From the NCBI GenBank assembly GCA_964620915.1, contig CAZUKP010000013.1:1-60665 (forward strand): a stretch of 60,665 nucleotides of DNA, in the 5' to 3' direction. The position numbers were made by a program, and so were the translations under genes. Numbering within the stretch: position 1 is the stretch's first letter; each line of letters begins with the position of its first letter. The DNA comes from Hyphomicrobium_A sp964620915. Its GTDB lineage: Bacteria > Pseudomonadota > Alphaproteobacteria > Rhizobiales > Hyphomicrobiaceae. Below the pieces are notes generated by a model. It ran no database searches, was not told the DNA's origin, and was given only the letters and a program-made list of their open reading frames with translations. This document shows, piece after piece, positions 1-7,810 of the stretch.

Positions 1-4
1 ATGT

Positions 5-44
5 GGAAGGGCGCTTATGTTTTTTTGGGCGCTCCTTTCTTTTG
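5..44 (+). terminator. Stem-loop with T tail upstream of rpsJ
   Basis: A GC-rich stem is formed by GGAAGGGCGC (5-14) and GCGCTCCTTTC (29-39) with one bulged T. The loop is T-rich and CTTTT follows. It looks like the rho-independent terminator or attenuator of the gene upstream of rpsJ, which is commonly tuf or fusA in this cluster but lies outside the window. A role as an S10-operon leader is equally possible. Confidence 0.45.
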
Positions 45-57
45 GTGAGTTCGGGAA

Positions 58-366
58 ATGAACGGTCAGAATATTCGCATCCGGCTCAAGGCGTTCGATC
101 ATCGAATTTTAGATGCTTCGACACTTGAGATCGTCAACACGGCGAAGCGCACGGGCGCGGAGGTTCGCGGTCCTATCCCGCTGCCCACGCGTTTTGAACG
201 CTTCACAGTCAATCGGTCGCCGCATATCGACAAGAAGAGTCGCGAACAGTTTGAGATGCGCACCCACAAGCGCCTCTTGGACATTGTGGACCCGACGCCT
301 CAGACGGTGGATGCGCTGATGAAGCTCGATCTTGCTGCGGGTGTCGACGTGGAGATCAAGCTCTAG
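58..366 (+). CDS. rpsJ: 30S ribosomal protein S10
   Basis: The product is a 102-residue S10, the first gene of the S10 operon. It is a head protein of the 30S subunit and the NusE transcription factor that binds NusB and NusG. The protein starts MNGQNIRIRLKAFDHRILD and contains the family segments GPIPLPT and THKRLLDI, at the normal family length. The ATG at 58 gives the expected N-terminus. The next gene, rplC, begins 67 bases downstream and is probably co-transcribed. Confidence 0.97.
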   Translation: MNGQNIRIRLKAFDHRILDASTLEIVNTAKRTGAEVRGPIPLPTRFERFTVNRSPHIDKKSREQFEMRTHKRLLDIVDPTPQTVDALMKLDLAAGVDVEIKL

Positions 367-433
367 GGTTTTGCCGGTCACGTGCGGCACTAGCGCCGGC
401 GCGGGCCATGAGATGAAGGAAGGAATGCACATC

Positions 434-1159
434 ATGCGTTCCGGAGTGATTGCACAGAAGGTGGGTATGACCCGCATCTTCACGGACGCCGGAGAGCATA
501 TTCCGGTGACCGTGCTGAAGCTCGACAAGTGTCAGGTCTTGGGCCACCGAACCAACGAGAAGAACGGTTACACCGCGCTTCAACTCGGCGCCGGTGTGCG
601 CAAGCCGTCTCGCTTGACCAAGGCCGATCGCCAGAACTTTGTGATCGCCAAAGTGGAGCCGAAGCGAAAGCTCGTTGAGTTCCGCGTCAGCCCAGAGAAC
701 TTGATTGAGGTGGGTGCGGAGATCACCGCTGACCACTTCGTGCCCGGGCAATTCGTCGACGTGACGGGCTCCAGCCAGGGCAAGGGCTTTCAGGGTGCGA
801 TGAAGCGGTGGAACTTCCGTGGCGGTCGCGCCACCCATGGCGTTTCGGTCTCACACCGTGCGCACGGTTCGACCGGTCAGCGCCAGGACCCAGGCAAGGT
901 CTTCAAGGGCAAGAAGATGGCTGGTCACATGGGTGCTGAGCGGGTGACGACGCAGAACCTCGTCGTCGTTCAGACCGATCCGGAGCGCGGCCTTGTCATG
1001 GTGCGAGGCGCCGTGCCGGGTAGCAAGGGTGGCTGGGTACTGGTGCGCGATGCCGTCCTGAAGGCCCCGCACAAGGATGTGCCAAAGCCTGGTGCCTTCA
1101 AGGCGCGCGATGGTGCGGGCGCTGAAACCGAAACCAGCGAGCCGAAGGAGCAAGCGTGA
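434..1159 (+). CDS. rplC: 50S ribosomal protein L3
   Basis: L3 is an early-assembly 50S protein that reaches toward the peptidyl-transferase centre. The protein has 241 residues. The frame is open from 332, but ATG 434 gives the family N-terminus (MRSGVIAQKVGMTRIF) and sits about 10 bases after AAGGAAGG. The long-loop segment RATHGVSVSHRAHGSTGQ, with the Gln that is methylated in other bacteria, is present. A short acidic and Glu-rich tail (AETETSEPKEQA) follows the usual C-terminus. It overlaps rplD by one base (TGATG). Confidence 0.96.
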   Translation: MRSGVIAQKVGMTRIFTDAGEHIPVTVLKLDKCQVLGHRTNEKNGYTALQLGAGVRKPSRLTKADRQNFVIAKVEPKRKLVEFRVSPENLIEVGAEITADHFVPGQFVDVTGSSQGKGFQGAMKRWNFRGGRATHGVSVSHRAHGSTGQRQDPGKVFKGKKMAGHMGAERVTTQNLVVVQTDPERGLVMVRGAVPGSKGGWVLVRDAVLKAPHKDVPKPGAFKARDGAGAETETSEPKEQA

Positions 1160-1821
1160 TGAAAGCGAACGTCACGACGCTTGAGGCGGGCAAAGCCGGG
1201 ACAGTCGAGCTTGCCGACTCCATCTTCGGTCTCAAGCCGCGTCCAGACCTCATTCACCGCACGGTGCGCTATCAGCTGTTGAAGCGGATGGCCGGGACGC
1301 ATCACTCGCAGGATCGCTCGGAGGTCAACGTCACGAACGCGAAGATGTACAAGCAGAAGGGATCGGGTAAGGCGCGACACGGCAACAAGTCGGTTGGCCA
1401 GTTCCGTGGCGGCGGCAAGGCATTCGGGCCTAAGCCGAGAAGCCATGCCGTTGGGCTGCCCAAAAAAGTGCGCGCACTTGCTTTGCGCCACGCCCTTTCT
1501 GCAAAGGCCCAAGCGGGCGACATCGTCGTTCTCGACAAGGCCGCCGCGACGGATGGCAAGACGAGAGCGCTGAGCGATCAGTTCGCAAAGCTCAACTGGG
1601 CCAATGCACTGATCATCGACGGCGTTGAGCTCGATGTCGGATTCGCCCGGGCGGCGCGCAACCTGCCGAACATTGACGTGCTGCCGGTCCAGGGCATCAA
1701 CGTCTATGACATTCTGCGCCGCAAGACGCTTGTGCTGACCAAGGCGGCCGTTGCCGCCCTCGAACAGCGCTTCTCCGGGGCCAAGAATGGGCAGGCCACC
1801 GGCGAGGAGGGCAAGCAATGA
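1159..1821 (+). CDS. rplD: 50S ribosomal protein L4
   Basis: L4 lines the peptide exit tunnel and in enterobacteria represses the S10 operon. The protein has 220 residues. It contains the tunnel-loop region with KMYKQKGSGKARHGNKSVGQFRGGGKAFGP (read in the frame at roughly 1345-1435), which is diagnostic of L4. ATG 1159 is chosen over the GTG at 1156 because it couples directly to the rplC stop. The gene overlaps rplW by 4 bases (ATGA). Confidence 0.96.
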   Translation: MKANVTTLEAGKAGTVELADSIFGLKPRPDLIHRTVRYQLLKRMAGTHHSQDRSEVNVTNAKMYKQKGSGKARHGNKSVGQFRGGGKAFGPKPRSHAVGLPKKVRALALRHALSAKAQAGDIVVLDKAAATDGKTRALSDQFAKLNWANALIIDGVELDVGFARAARNLPNIDVLPVQGINVYDILRRKTLVLTKAAVAALEQRFSGAKNGQATGEEGKQ

Positions 1822-2111
1822 AAAAGCTTAGCGCTTACGACGTCATCCTTGCGCCAGTGATCACCGAGAAATCGACACTGATCTCAGAGGTCAACCAGGT
1901 GATGTTCAACGTCGCGAAGAAGGCAACGAAGCCGGAGATCAAGGCCGCCGTGGAGGGCTTGTTCAAGGTCAAGGTGAAGGCCGTCAACACGCTTGTGCGC
2001 AAAGGCAAGAAGAAGCAGTTCCGTGGCCGCAGCGGGATGCTGAGTGACAGTAAGAAGGCGATCGTGACCCTCGAAGAGGGACACACGATTGACCTTACGA
2101 CAGGACTGTAA
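1818..2111 (+). CDS. rplW: 50S ribosomal protein L23
   Basis: L23 sits at the tunnel exit and is the docking site for trigger factor and SRP. The protein has 97 residues, the normal length. It starts MKKLSAYDVILAPVITEKST, and the PVITEKS segment is the family hallmark. NTLVRKGKKKQFRGR matches the rRNA-binding extension. The start overlaps the rplD stop (ATGA), which indicates translational coupling. Confidence 0.96.
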   Translation: MKKLSAYDVILAPVITEKSTLISEVNQVMFNVAKKATKPEIKAAVEGLFKVKVKAVNTLVRKGKKKQFRGRSGMLSDSKKAIVTLEEGHTIDLTTGL

Positions 2112-2123
2112 GGAGACGGACGC

Positions 2124-2954
2124 ATGGCTTTAAAGACATTCCGTCCCACATCGGCTGGCTTGCGCCATCTGGTACTCGTCGACAGGCGGCAGCTTTGGAA
2201 GGGTGCCCCCGTCAAGATGCTCGTTGAGGGCAAGGCGAAGACCGGCGGTCGCAACAACGATGGGCGCATCACGACGCGCCACATCGGTGGCGGTCATAAG
2301 CAGGCCTATCGTCTGGTCGATTTTCGTCGCCGGAAGCAGAACGTTTCGGGCAAGGTTGAGCGGCTTGAGTACGATCCAAACCGCACCGCATTCATTGCGC
2401 TGGTGAAGTATGACGATGGCGAGTTGTCCTACATCCTTGCACCTCAGCGTCTTGCTGTTGGTGATGAGGTGGTCGCCGGCGACAAGGTAGACGTCAAGCC
2501 GGGCAATGCGATGCCGCTGTCGGGGATGCCGATTGGTACCATTGTTCACAACGTCGAGCTGAAGCCGGGCCGTGGCGGACAGATCGCGCGTTCCGCAGGA
2601 ACGTTTGTTCAGCTTGTCGGCCGCGATGCCGGCTGGGCGATCTTAAAGCTCAATTCGGGTGAGACCCGCCGCGTTCGCGCCGAGTGCATGGCGACCGTAG
2701 GTGCGGTGTCTAATCCGGACCACTCAAACACGGTCGTAGGCAAGGCCGGCCGCAACCGTTGGAAGGGAAAGCGTCCGACCGTGCGCTCCGTCGCTATGAA
2801 CCCGGTCGACCACCCCAACGGTGGGCGCACCAATGGCGGCAAGCATTGGGCAACCCCCTGGGGTAAGCCAACCAAGGGCGCCAAGACCCGCAAGAACAAA
2901 GCAACCGACAAGTTCATCATCCGTAGCCGTCAGGCGAAAAAGAAGAAGAAGTAG
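2124..2954 (+). CDS. rplB: 50S ribosomal protein L2
   Basis: L2 is the largest 50S protein and is needed for subunit joining and peptidyl transfer. The protein has 276 residues, the normal length. It starts MALKTFRPTSAGLRH and carries GRNNDGRITTRHIGGGHK. The C-terminal segment VRSVAMNPVDHPNGGRTNGGKHWATPWGKPTKG includes the conserved His in MNPVDHPNGG. AAGGAGACGGACGC precedes the ATG as a good ribosome-binding site. Confidence 0.97.
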   Translation: MALKTFRPTSAGLRHLVLVDRRQLWKGAPVKMLVEGKAKTGGRNNDGRITTRHIGGGHKQAYRLVDFRRRKQNVSGKVERLEYDPNRTAFIALVKYDDGELSYILAPQRLAVGDEVVAGDKVDVKPGNAMPLSGMPIGTIVHNVELKPGRGGQIARSAGTFVQLVGRDAGWAILKLNSGETRRVRAECMATVGAVSNPDHSNTVVGKAGRNRWKGKRPTVRSVAMNPVDHPNGGRTNGGKHWATPWGKPTKGAKTRKNKATDKFIIRSRQAKKKKK

Positions 2955-2981
2955 CCCAGCGGCTCCGAGGAGAAGTCTTAA

Positions 2982-3263
2982 ATGGCACGTGCAGTTTGGA
3001 AAGGTCCGTTCGTCGACGGCTTCCTTCTTAAGAAGGCGGAGAAGGTGCGCACTTCGGGTCGCAACGAGATCATCAAGATCTGGAGCCGCCGCTCTACGAT
3101 CTTGCCTCAGTTCGTGGGCCTGACATTCGGCGTCTACAACGGGCGCAAGCATGTTCCGGTCTCCGTCTCGGAAGACATGATTGGTCACAAGTTCGGTGAG
3201 TTCGCGCCGACACGTACATTCCAAGGCCATAGTGGCGACAAGAAAGCGGGCAGGGGTCGCTAA
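2982..3263 (+). CDS. rpsS: 30S ribosomal protein S19
   Basis: S19 binds 16S rRNA in the 30S head together with S13. The protein has 93 residues and starts MARAVWKGPFVDGFLLKKAEK. It contains TIWSRRSTILPQFVG-like and GHKFGEFAPTRTFQGH segments (read as IKIWSRRSTILPQFVG), which are characteristic of the family. The site GAGGAGAAG lies 8-16 bases before the ATG. It is separated from rplV by one base. Confidence 0.96.
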   Translation: MARAVWKGPFVDGFLLKKAEKVRTSGRNEIIKIWSRRSTILPQFVGLTFGVYNGRKHVPVSVSEDMIGHKFGEFAPTRTFQGHSGDKKAGRGR

Positions 3264-3264
3264 G

Positions 3265-3873
3265 ATGGGTAAACCGAAACAAGAGCGCAGCCTCGCCGAG
3301 AATGAGGCGCAGGCAGTGACGAGAAACCTCCGGGTCTCGCCACAGAAGTTGAACCTGGTTGCGGAGCTCATCCGAGGCAAGAAGGTCGACCATGCGCTTG
3401 CCGATCTGGAGTTCTCCAGGAAGCGCATTGCGCAAGACGTGCGCAAGTGCGTGATGTCGGCTGTTGCGAATGCGGAAAACAACCACGGCCTCGACGTGAA
3501 CGAGCTTGTCGTCTCCCAGGCCTACGTCGGCAAGAACCTCGTGATGAAGCGTTGGCAAGCACGCGGGCGCGGCCGGGCCAGCGGGATTGTAAAGCCGTTC
3601 TCACAGATCACCGTCGTCGTGCGTCAGCCTGAAGAAGATAAGAACGCTGAACCCAAGCCGGCGAAGGCAAAGGCCAAGGCGAAGGCTACAGCAAAATCCG
3701 ACAAACCAGCTGCCAAGGCGAAAAAGCCGGCTGGTGCACCGAAGACGACGGAAAAAACCGTAAAGGCCGCGGCACCGACAAAGGCCAAGAGCGAGTCCAA
3801 GGCGAAGACTGCGAAAGCAGCCCCTGCCAAAAAGTCCACCAAGGCCGGTAAGGCCGCGAAGGAGACCGAGTGA
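3265..3873 (+). CDS. rplV: 50S ribosomal protein L22 with Lys/Ala-rich tail
   Basis: L22 lines the exit tunnel. ATG 3265 directly follows the rpsS stop, and the frame is open from 3181 without family similarity. Residues 1 to about 120 are an ordinary L22 (VSPQKLNLVAELIRGKK near 25-40; AYVGKNLVMKRWQARGRGRASGI in the C-terminal half). The remaining roughly 75 residues are a low-complexity Lys/Ala/Pro tail with repeated AKAKAK, PAAKAKKPAG and APAKKSTKAGKA, making the protein 202 residues against about 110-130 normally. Base composition of the tail is like its neighbours, and the frame stays intact to the rpsC overlap, so it is not a frameshift. Confidence 0.95.
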   Translation: MGKPKQERSLAENEAQAVTRNLRVSPQKLNLVAELIRGKKVDHALADLEFSRKRIAQDVRKCVMSAVANAENNHGLDVNELVVSQAYVGKNLVMKRWQARGRGRASGIVKPFSQITVVVRQPEEDKNAEPKPAKAKAKAKATAKSDKPAAKAKKPAGAPKTTEKTVKAAAPTKAKSESKAKTAKAAPAKKSTKAGKAAKETE

Positions 3874-4613
3874 TGGGTCAGAAGGTTAATCCCGTCGGCT
3901 TACGCGTCGGCATCAATCGCACCTGGGATAGCCGCTGGTTCGCCGGGCGCGGCGAATACGGACGCTTGCTGCATGAAGACATGCGCATGCGCGATCACAT
4001 TCTGAAGCAGCGCCGCCAGGCGGGCATCTCGAAGGTCGTTATTGAGCGACCGCATAAGAAGTGCCGGGTCACGGTGCATACCGCGAGACCTGGTGTGCTG
4101 ATCGGTAAGAAGGGCGCGGATATCGAGAAGCTGCGTGGCCAACTTGCGCGCCTGACAGACTCGGAAGTGCATCTCAATATCGTTGAAATCCGCAAGCCCG
4201 AGATCGATGCGACGCTGGTCGCCGAGGCAATTGCTCAACAGCTGGAGCGCCGGGTTGCTTTCCGTCGCGCTATGAAACGCGCTGTCCAGTCCGCATTGCG
4301 TCTGGGTGCCATCGGCATTCGTATCAATGTTGCCGGCCGGCTTGGCGGTGCGGAGATCGCGCGTACCGAGTGGTATCGCGAAGGTCGCGTGCCGCTGCAT
4401 ACGCTGCGCGCCGACATCGATTTCGGCTACGGCGTTGCGCAAACCGCATACGGCGTGATCGGGATTAAAGTCTGGATCTTCAAAGGCGAGATCATGGAAC
4501 ACGATCCGATGGCCGCAGAACGGCGCGCCGCTGATCTTCAGGAAGGTGGCGGCGGTGGCCGGCCGCGCCGTGATGGCGGCGGACGCCGTGATGGCGCCGA
4601 GCGCCAGGGCTGA
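3873..4613 (+). CDS. rpsC: 30S ribosomal protein S3
   Basis: S3 forms the mRNA entry channel and has helicase-like activity. The protein has 246 residues. It starts MGQKVNPVGLRVGINRTWDSRW, and ATG 3873 overlaps the rplV stop by one base. The KH-domain motif VLIGKKGADIEKL and the C-terminal domain with GRLGGAEIARTEWYREGRVPLHTLRADIDFG are clear. The tail is Gly/Arg-rich (GGGGGRPRRDGGGRRD). Confidence 0.97.
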   Translation: MGQKVNPVGLRVGINRTWDSRWFAGRGEYGRLLHEDMRMRDHILKQRRQAGISKVVIERPHKKCRVTVHTARPGVLIGKKGADIEKLRGQLARLTDSEVHLNIVEIRKPEIDATLVAEAIAQQLERRVAFRRAMKRAVQSALRLGAIGIRINVAGRLGGAEIARTEWYREGRVPLHTLRADIDFGYGVAQTAYGVIGIKVWIFKGEIMEHDPMAAERRAADLQEGGGGGRPRRDGGGRRDGAERQG

Positions 4614-4630
4614 GCTGAGGAACAAACGCC

Positions 4631-5041
4631 ATGATGCAACCTAAGCGCATGAAACACCGCAAGTACTTCAAGGGCCGTATTCACGGCTTTGCGACGGGCG
4701 GCACGGCGCTCAACTTCGGTTCCTACGGGCTCAAGGCAGTCGAGCCGGAGCGGATCACAGCGCGCCAAATCGAGGCGGCTCGCCGGGCGATCACGCGCCA
4801 CATGAAGCGCGCCGGCCGCGTATGGATACGCATTTTCCCGGACCTGCCGGTAACGAAGAAGCCGCAGGAGGTTCGGATGGGCTCGGGAAAGGGGTCGCCA
4901 GAACTATGGTGCGCGCGCGTGAAGCCGGGACGCATCATGTTTGAGCTTGATGGTGTGCCCGATCAGATTGCGCGCGAAGCGCTGAAGCTCGGCGCGGCGA
5001 AACTGCCCATCAAGACGCGTATTGTGACGCGGCTTGGCTGA
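4631..5041 (+). CDS. rplP: 50S ribosomal protein L16
   Basis: L16 sits near the A and P sites of the 50S subunit. The protein has 136 residues, the family length. It starts MMQPKRMKHRKYFKGR, and the first Met replaces the usual MLQPKR start. GRVWIRIFPDLPVTKKPQEVRMGSGKG is diagnostic; this segment includes the Arg hydroxylated by YcfD in other bacteria. GAGGAACAAACGCC precedes the start. Confidence 0.96.
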   Translation: MMQPKRMKHRKYFKGRIHGFATGGTALNFGSYGLKAVEPERITARQIEAARRAITRHMKRAGRVWIRIFPDLPVTKKPQEVRMGSGKGSPELWCARVKPGRIMFELDGVPDQIAREALKLGAAKLPIKTRIVTRLG

Positions 5042-5070
5042 GGTAGAAAAGAATTGAGTGAGGACGGACG

Positions 5071-5268
5071 ATGAAGGCGGAAGCGTTGCGGGACATGTCC
5101 CCCGATCAGCTCGACGACCAGCTTGAGAAGCTGAAGAAGGAGCAGTTCAACCTGCGCTTTCAGGCGGCTTCGGGGCAGCTGGAAAACACTTCGCGCGTGC
5201 GCGCGGTGCGTCGCGACATCGCCCGTGTAATGACGTTGGCTCGCGCCAAGCGCGCCTCCAAGGAGTAG
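5071..5268 (+). CDS. rpmC: 50S ribosomal protein L29
   Basis: L29 is a small helical protein at the tunnel exit, next to L23. The protein has 65 residues, the normal length. It has the pattern LRDMSPDQLDDQLEKLKKE and QFNLRFQAASGQLENTSRVR, with the closing RRDIARVMT helix. GTGAGGACGGACG precedes the ATG. The position between rplP and rpsQ is canonical. Confidence 0.95.
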   Translation: MKAEALRDMSPDQLDDQLEKLKKEQFNLRFQAASGQLENTSRVRAVRRDIARVMTLARAKRASKE

Positions 5269-5274
5269 GACGAG

Positions 5275-5511
5275 ATGCCAAAGCGCGTTCTCTATGGTGT
5301 GGTCGTTTCCGACAAGAACGACAAGACGATCGTTGTGGAGGTGGAGCGGCGCTACACCCATCCGTTGTTTAAGAAGACGGTGCGGCGGACCAAGAAGTAC
5401 CACGCTCACGACGAGGGCAATGAGTACAAGGTCGGTGATCGCGTTGCGATCGTTGAAAGTGCACCGATCTCGAAAAACAAGCGTTGGGCTGTGCAAGCGG
5501 CGGCAACCTAA
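5275..5511 (+). CDS. rpsQ: 30S ribosomal protein S17
   Basis: S17 is a primary 16S rRNA-binding protein with an OB fold. The protein has 78 residues. It starts MPKRVLYGVVVSDKNDKTIVV, and the RRYTHPLFKKTVRRTKKYHAHDE segment is diagnostic. It begins six bases after the rpmC stop (AGGACGAG before ATG). A 105-base gap to rplN follows, in which I see no gene. Confidence 0.95.
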   Translation: MPKRVLYGVVVSDKNDKTIVVEVERRYTHPLFKKTVRRTKKYHAHDEGNEYKVGDRVAIVESAPISKNKRWAVQAAAT

Positions 5512-5616
5512 CAAGGTTGACCCGGGAAATCCCGGCGGACGGAATTTTCAGGCCGAATGCGGCTTGAAGGATGAAGAAGCGCCGCTGAGAGGCGGCAGTT
5601 AAGAAGGACAAGCGCG

Positions 5617-5985
5617 ATGATCCAGATGGAGAGCAGTCTTGACGTCGCAGACAATTCGGGAGCGCGCCGCGTGCAGTGCCTAAAGGTGCTGGGCGGGTCG
5701 AAGCGCAGATATGCCACTGTCGGAGACACAATCGTTGTTTCCGTCAAAGAGGCAATTCCCAAGGGTCGCGTGAAGAAGGGGCAGGTGATGAAGGCCGTGG
5801 TCGTGCGCACAGCAAAGGGTGTTCGCCGGCCTGACGGTTCCCTGATCCGTTTTGATCGCAATGCCGCTGTTTTGATCAACGCCCAGGGCGAGCCTATCGG
5901 CACCCGCATTTTCGGACCGGTAACTCGTGAGCTAAGGGGCAAGAACCACATGAAAATCGTCTCGCTCGCGCCGGAGGTGCTGTGA
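5617..5985 (+). CDS. rplN: 50S ribosomal protein L14
   Basis: L14 sits at the subunit interface and is the binding site of RsfS. The protein has 122 residues, exactly the family length. It starts MIQMESSLDVADNSGARRVQCLKVLGGS. The GVRRPDGSLIRFDRNAAVLIN and GTRIFGPVTRELR segments are characteristic. The site AAGAAGGACAAGCGCG precedes the ATG. The stop overlaps the rplX start by one base. Confidence 0.97.
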   Translation: MIQMESSLDVADNSGARRVQCLKVLGGSKRRYATVGDTIVVSVKEAIPKGRVKKGQVMKAVVVRTAKGVRRPDGSLIRFDRNAAVLINAQGEPIGTRIFGPVTRELRGKNHMKIVSLAPEVL

Positions 5986-6308
5986 TGGCGTCGCTGAAAA
6001 TCAAGAAAGGCGACCACGTGATTGTCATGACGGGTCGCGACAAGGGTAAGCACGGTGAAGTCGTTGAGATGCTGCCTAAGGAGAACCGCGCTGTTGTGCG
6101 TGGCGTTAACGTCGTGCGCCGCCACCAGCGTCAGTCGGCCTCGCAGGAGGGCGGGATCGTCTCCAAGGAGGCGCCGGTAGATATCTCCAATCTTGCGCTT
6201 GAAGATCCAAAGGACGGCAAACCCACGCGCGTCGGTTTCAAGTTCCTTGAAGACGGAACAAAAGTTCGCTTCGCCAAGCGTTCCGGCGAGGTTCTAACGG
6301 GAAAGTAA
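5985..6308 (+). CDS. rplX: 50S ribosomal protein L24
   Basis: L24 initiates 50S assembly. The protein has 107 residues, the normal length. ATG 5985 overlaps the rplN stop, and the upstream GTG at 5982 is not needed. It carries the KOW motif in KKGDHVIVMTGRDKGKHGEV and the segment GVNVVRRHQRQSASQEGGI typical of the alphaproteobacterial form. Confidence 0.96.
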   Translation: MASLKIKKGDHVIVMTGRDKGKHGEVVEMLPKENRAVVRGVNVVRRHQRQSASQEGGIVSKEAPVDISNLALEDPKDGKPTRVGFKFLEDGTKVRFAKRSGEVLTGK

Positions 6309-6314
6309 TGAGCG

Positions 6315-7010
6315 ATGGCTGATAAGGAGAAGCCGGCGAAGGCTGCAAAGCCGCCCGCCGACAAAGCCAAGAAGACGGCTGCCGCAAAGAGCGACAAGCC
6401 GGGCAAGCAGGCAAAGAGCGAGAAGCCCTCGGCAGAGAAGGCTTCCGCAGCCGCGCGCCCGAAGGACTATCGTCCGCGCATGAAATCGGTCTACGAGCAG
6501 ACCGTACGCGAAGCGTTGTCCAAGAAATTTGAATACAAGAACCCAATGCAGGTGCCCAGGATCGAGAAGATCGTCATAAACATGGGCGTTGGTGAAGCGG
6601 TTGCTGATCGCAAGAAGATCGATAACGCGGCGTCAGACCTAGCCCTCATTGCAGGACAGCGCCCCGTGCAGACGAAGTCGCGCAAAGCGATCGCGACCTA
6701 CAAGCTTCGCGAAGGTATGCCGATCGGCGCCAAGGTTACACTGCGCGGGGACCGCATGTATGAGTTCCTCGACCGGCTTGTCACGATCGCGCTTCCGCGT
6801 GTGAAGGATTTTCGCGGTTTGAACGCCAAGAGCTTTGACGGGCGGGGCAACTTTGCTCTCGGGCTCAAAGAGCACATCGTTTTCCCGGAAATCGACTACG
6901 ACAAGGTCGATCAAATCTGGGGGCTCGACGTGATTGTTTGCACGTCGGCAAAAACTGACGACGAAGCACGTGAATTGTTGCGTGGCTTCAATTTCCCATT
7001 TCGCAACTAG
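6315..7010 (+). CDS. rplE: 50S ribosomal protein L5 with Lys/Ala-rich N-terminal extension
   Basis: L5 binds 5S rRNA and contacts the P-site tRNA. The protein has 231 residues against about 180 in most bacteria. The extra part is the N-terminal 45-50 residues, a low-complexity Lys/Ala/Pro stretch (ADKEKPAKAAKPPADKAKK, then KQAKSEKPSAEKASAAARP). The normal domain begins at PRMKSVYEQTVREAL and includes KIVINMGVGEAV and RDFRGLNAKSFDGRGNFALG-like sequence. An internal start (ATG near 6480) would give a normal-sized L5, but ATG 6315 lies six bases after the rplX stop, and the frame is open and compositionally coding throughout. Confidence 0.94.
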   Translation: MADKEKPAKAAKPPADKAKKTAAAKSDKPGKQAKSEKPSAEKASAAARPKDYRPRMKSVYEQTVREALSKKFEYKNPMQVPRIEKIVINMGVGEAVADRKKIDNAASDLALIAGQRPVQTKSRKAIATYKLREGMPIGAKVTLRGDRMYEFLDRLVTIALPRVKDFRGLNAKSFDGRGNFALGLKEHIVFPEIDYDKVDQIWGLDVIVCTSAKTDDEARELLRGFNFPFRN

Positions 7011-7052
7011 AGGACCTCGGCCATATCACCGAAAGGCCTTTGGAGGAATTAA

Positions 7053-7358
7053 ATGGCAAAGACGAGCGCGATCCAGAAAAACAAGAGGCGCCGCCAGTTG
7101 GTGGCCCAATACGCTGACAAGCGAACGCGGCTAAAGGAGATCGCCAACGATCTCAAGAACCCGGCCGAGGAGCGCTTTGCTGCGCGTATGAAACTTGCCG
7201 AAATGCCTCGCAACTCGTCGCCGACGCGTATTCGCAACCGCTGTGAGGTTACGGGCCGTCCGCGGGGCTACTACAGGAAGCTGAGAATGTGTCGCAACCA
7301 GCTTCGAGAGCTTGCAAGCCAAGGTCTTATTCCAGGCATGGTTAAGTCGAGCTGGTGA
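7053..7358 (+). CDS. rpsN: 30S ribosomal protein S14 (zinc-free type)
   Basis: S14 assembles late in the 30S head. The protein has 101 residues, the length of the long, zinc-free form. Only single cysteines stand where the zinc type has CxxC pairs (RNRCEVTGRPRGYYRK, then MCRNQLRELAS). TTGGAGGAATTAA precedes the ATG as a strong ribosome-binding site. It lies between rplE and rpsH in the standard order. Confidence 0.96.
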   Translation: MAKTSAIQKNKRRRQLVAQYADKRTRLKEIANDLKNPAEERFAARMKLAEMPRNSSPTRIRNRCEVTGRPRGYYRKLRMCRNQLRELASQGLIPGMVKSSW

Positions 7359-7370
7359 GGGAAAGAGCAA

Positions 7371-7769
7371 ATGTCAATTAATGATCCCTTGGGCGACATG
7401 CTGACCCGGATTCGCAACGCGCAAATGCGTCACCGTCCGAAAGTTGTGACGCCTGCCTCCAATATTCGCGGCCGCGTGCTCGACGTGCTGGCCGAGGAGG
7501 GGTACATCCGAGGCTACGCTCGCGTGGAGCAGAAGGGCGCGATCCCGACATTCGAGATCGAGCTCAAGTACCACAATGGCCAACCGGCCATTCGCGAGAT
7601 CAAGCGTGTCTCGACGCCCGGGCGGCGCGTCTACTCGCCCGTAAGAGATATTCCGACCGTGGCTAACGGTCTCGGTGTCGCCATTCTGTCCACTCCCAAG
7701 GGTGTGATGTCAGATTCGAGGGCGCGCGAGGAGAACGTTGGCGGAGAGGTTATCTGCAGCATCTTCTAG
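7371..7769 (+). CDS. rpsH: 30S ribosomal protein S8
   Basis: S8 binds central-domain 16S rRNA and, in E. coli, its own operon mRNA. The protein has 132 residues. It starts MSINDPLGDMLTRIRNAQMR and ends with GVAILSTPKGVMSDSRAREENVGGEVICSIF; the STPKGVMSD and GGEV/L segments are family hallmarks. GTGAGGGAAAGAGCAA precedes the ATG. Confidence 0.97.
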   Translation: MSINDPLGDMLTRIRNAQMRHRPKVVTPASNIRGRVLDVLAEEGYIRGYARVEQKGAIPTFEIELKYHNGQPAIREIKRVSTPGRRVYSPVRDIPTVANGLGVAILSTPKGVMSDSRAREENVGGEVICSIF

Positions 7770-7810
7770 GCAGTCATGCTCGGAAGGTTTGAGGATTTTG
7801 GAAAGCACCA

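Noticed and set aside
970..1818. Long antisense ORF across rplC and rplD (282 residues)
   Set aside because: It is a shadow of two clear ribosomal genes and has no ribosome-binding site or family sequence.
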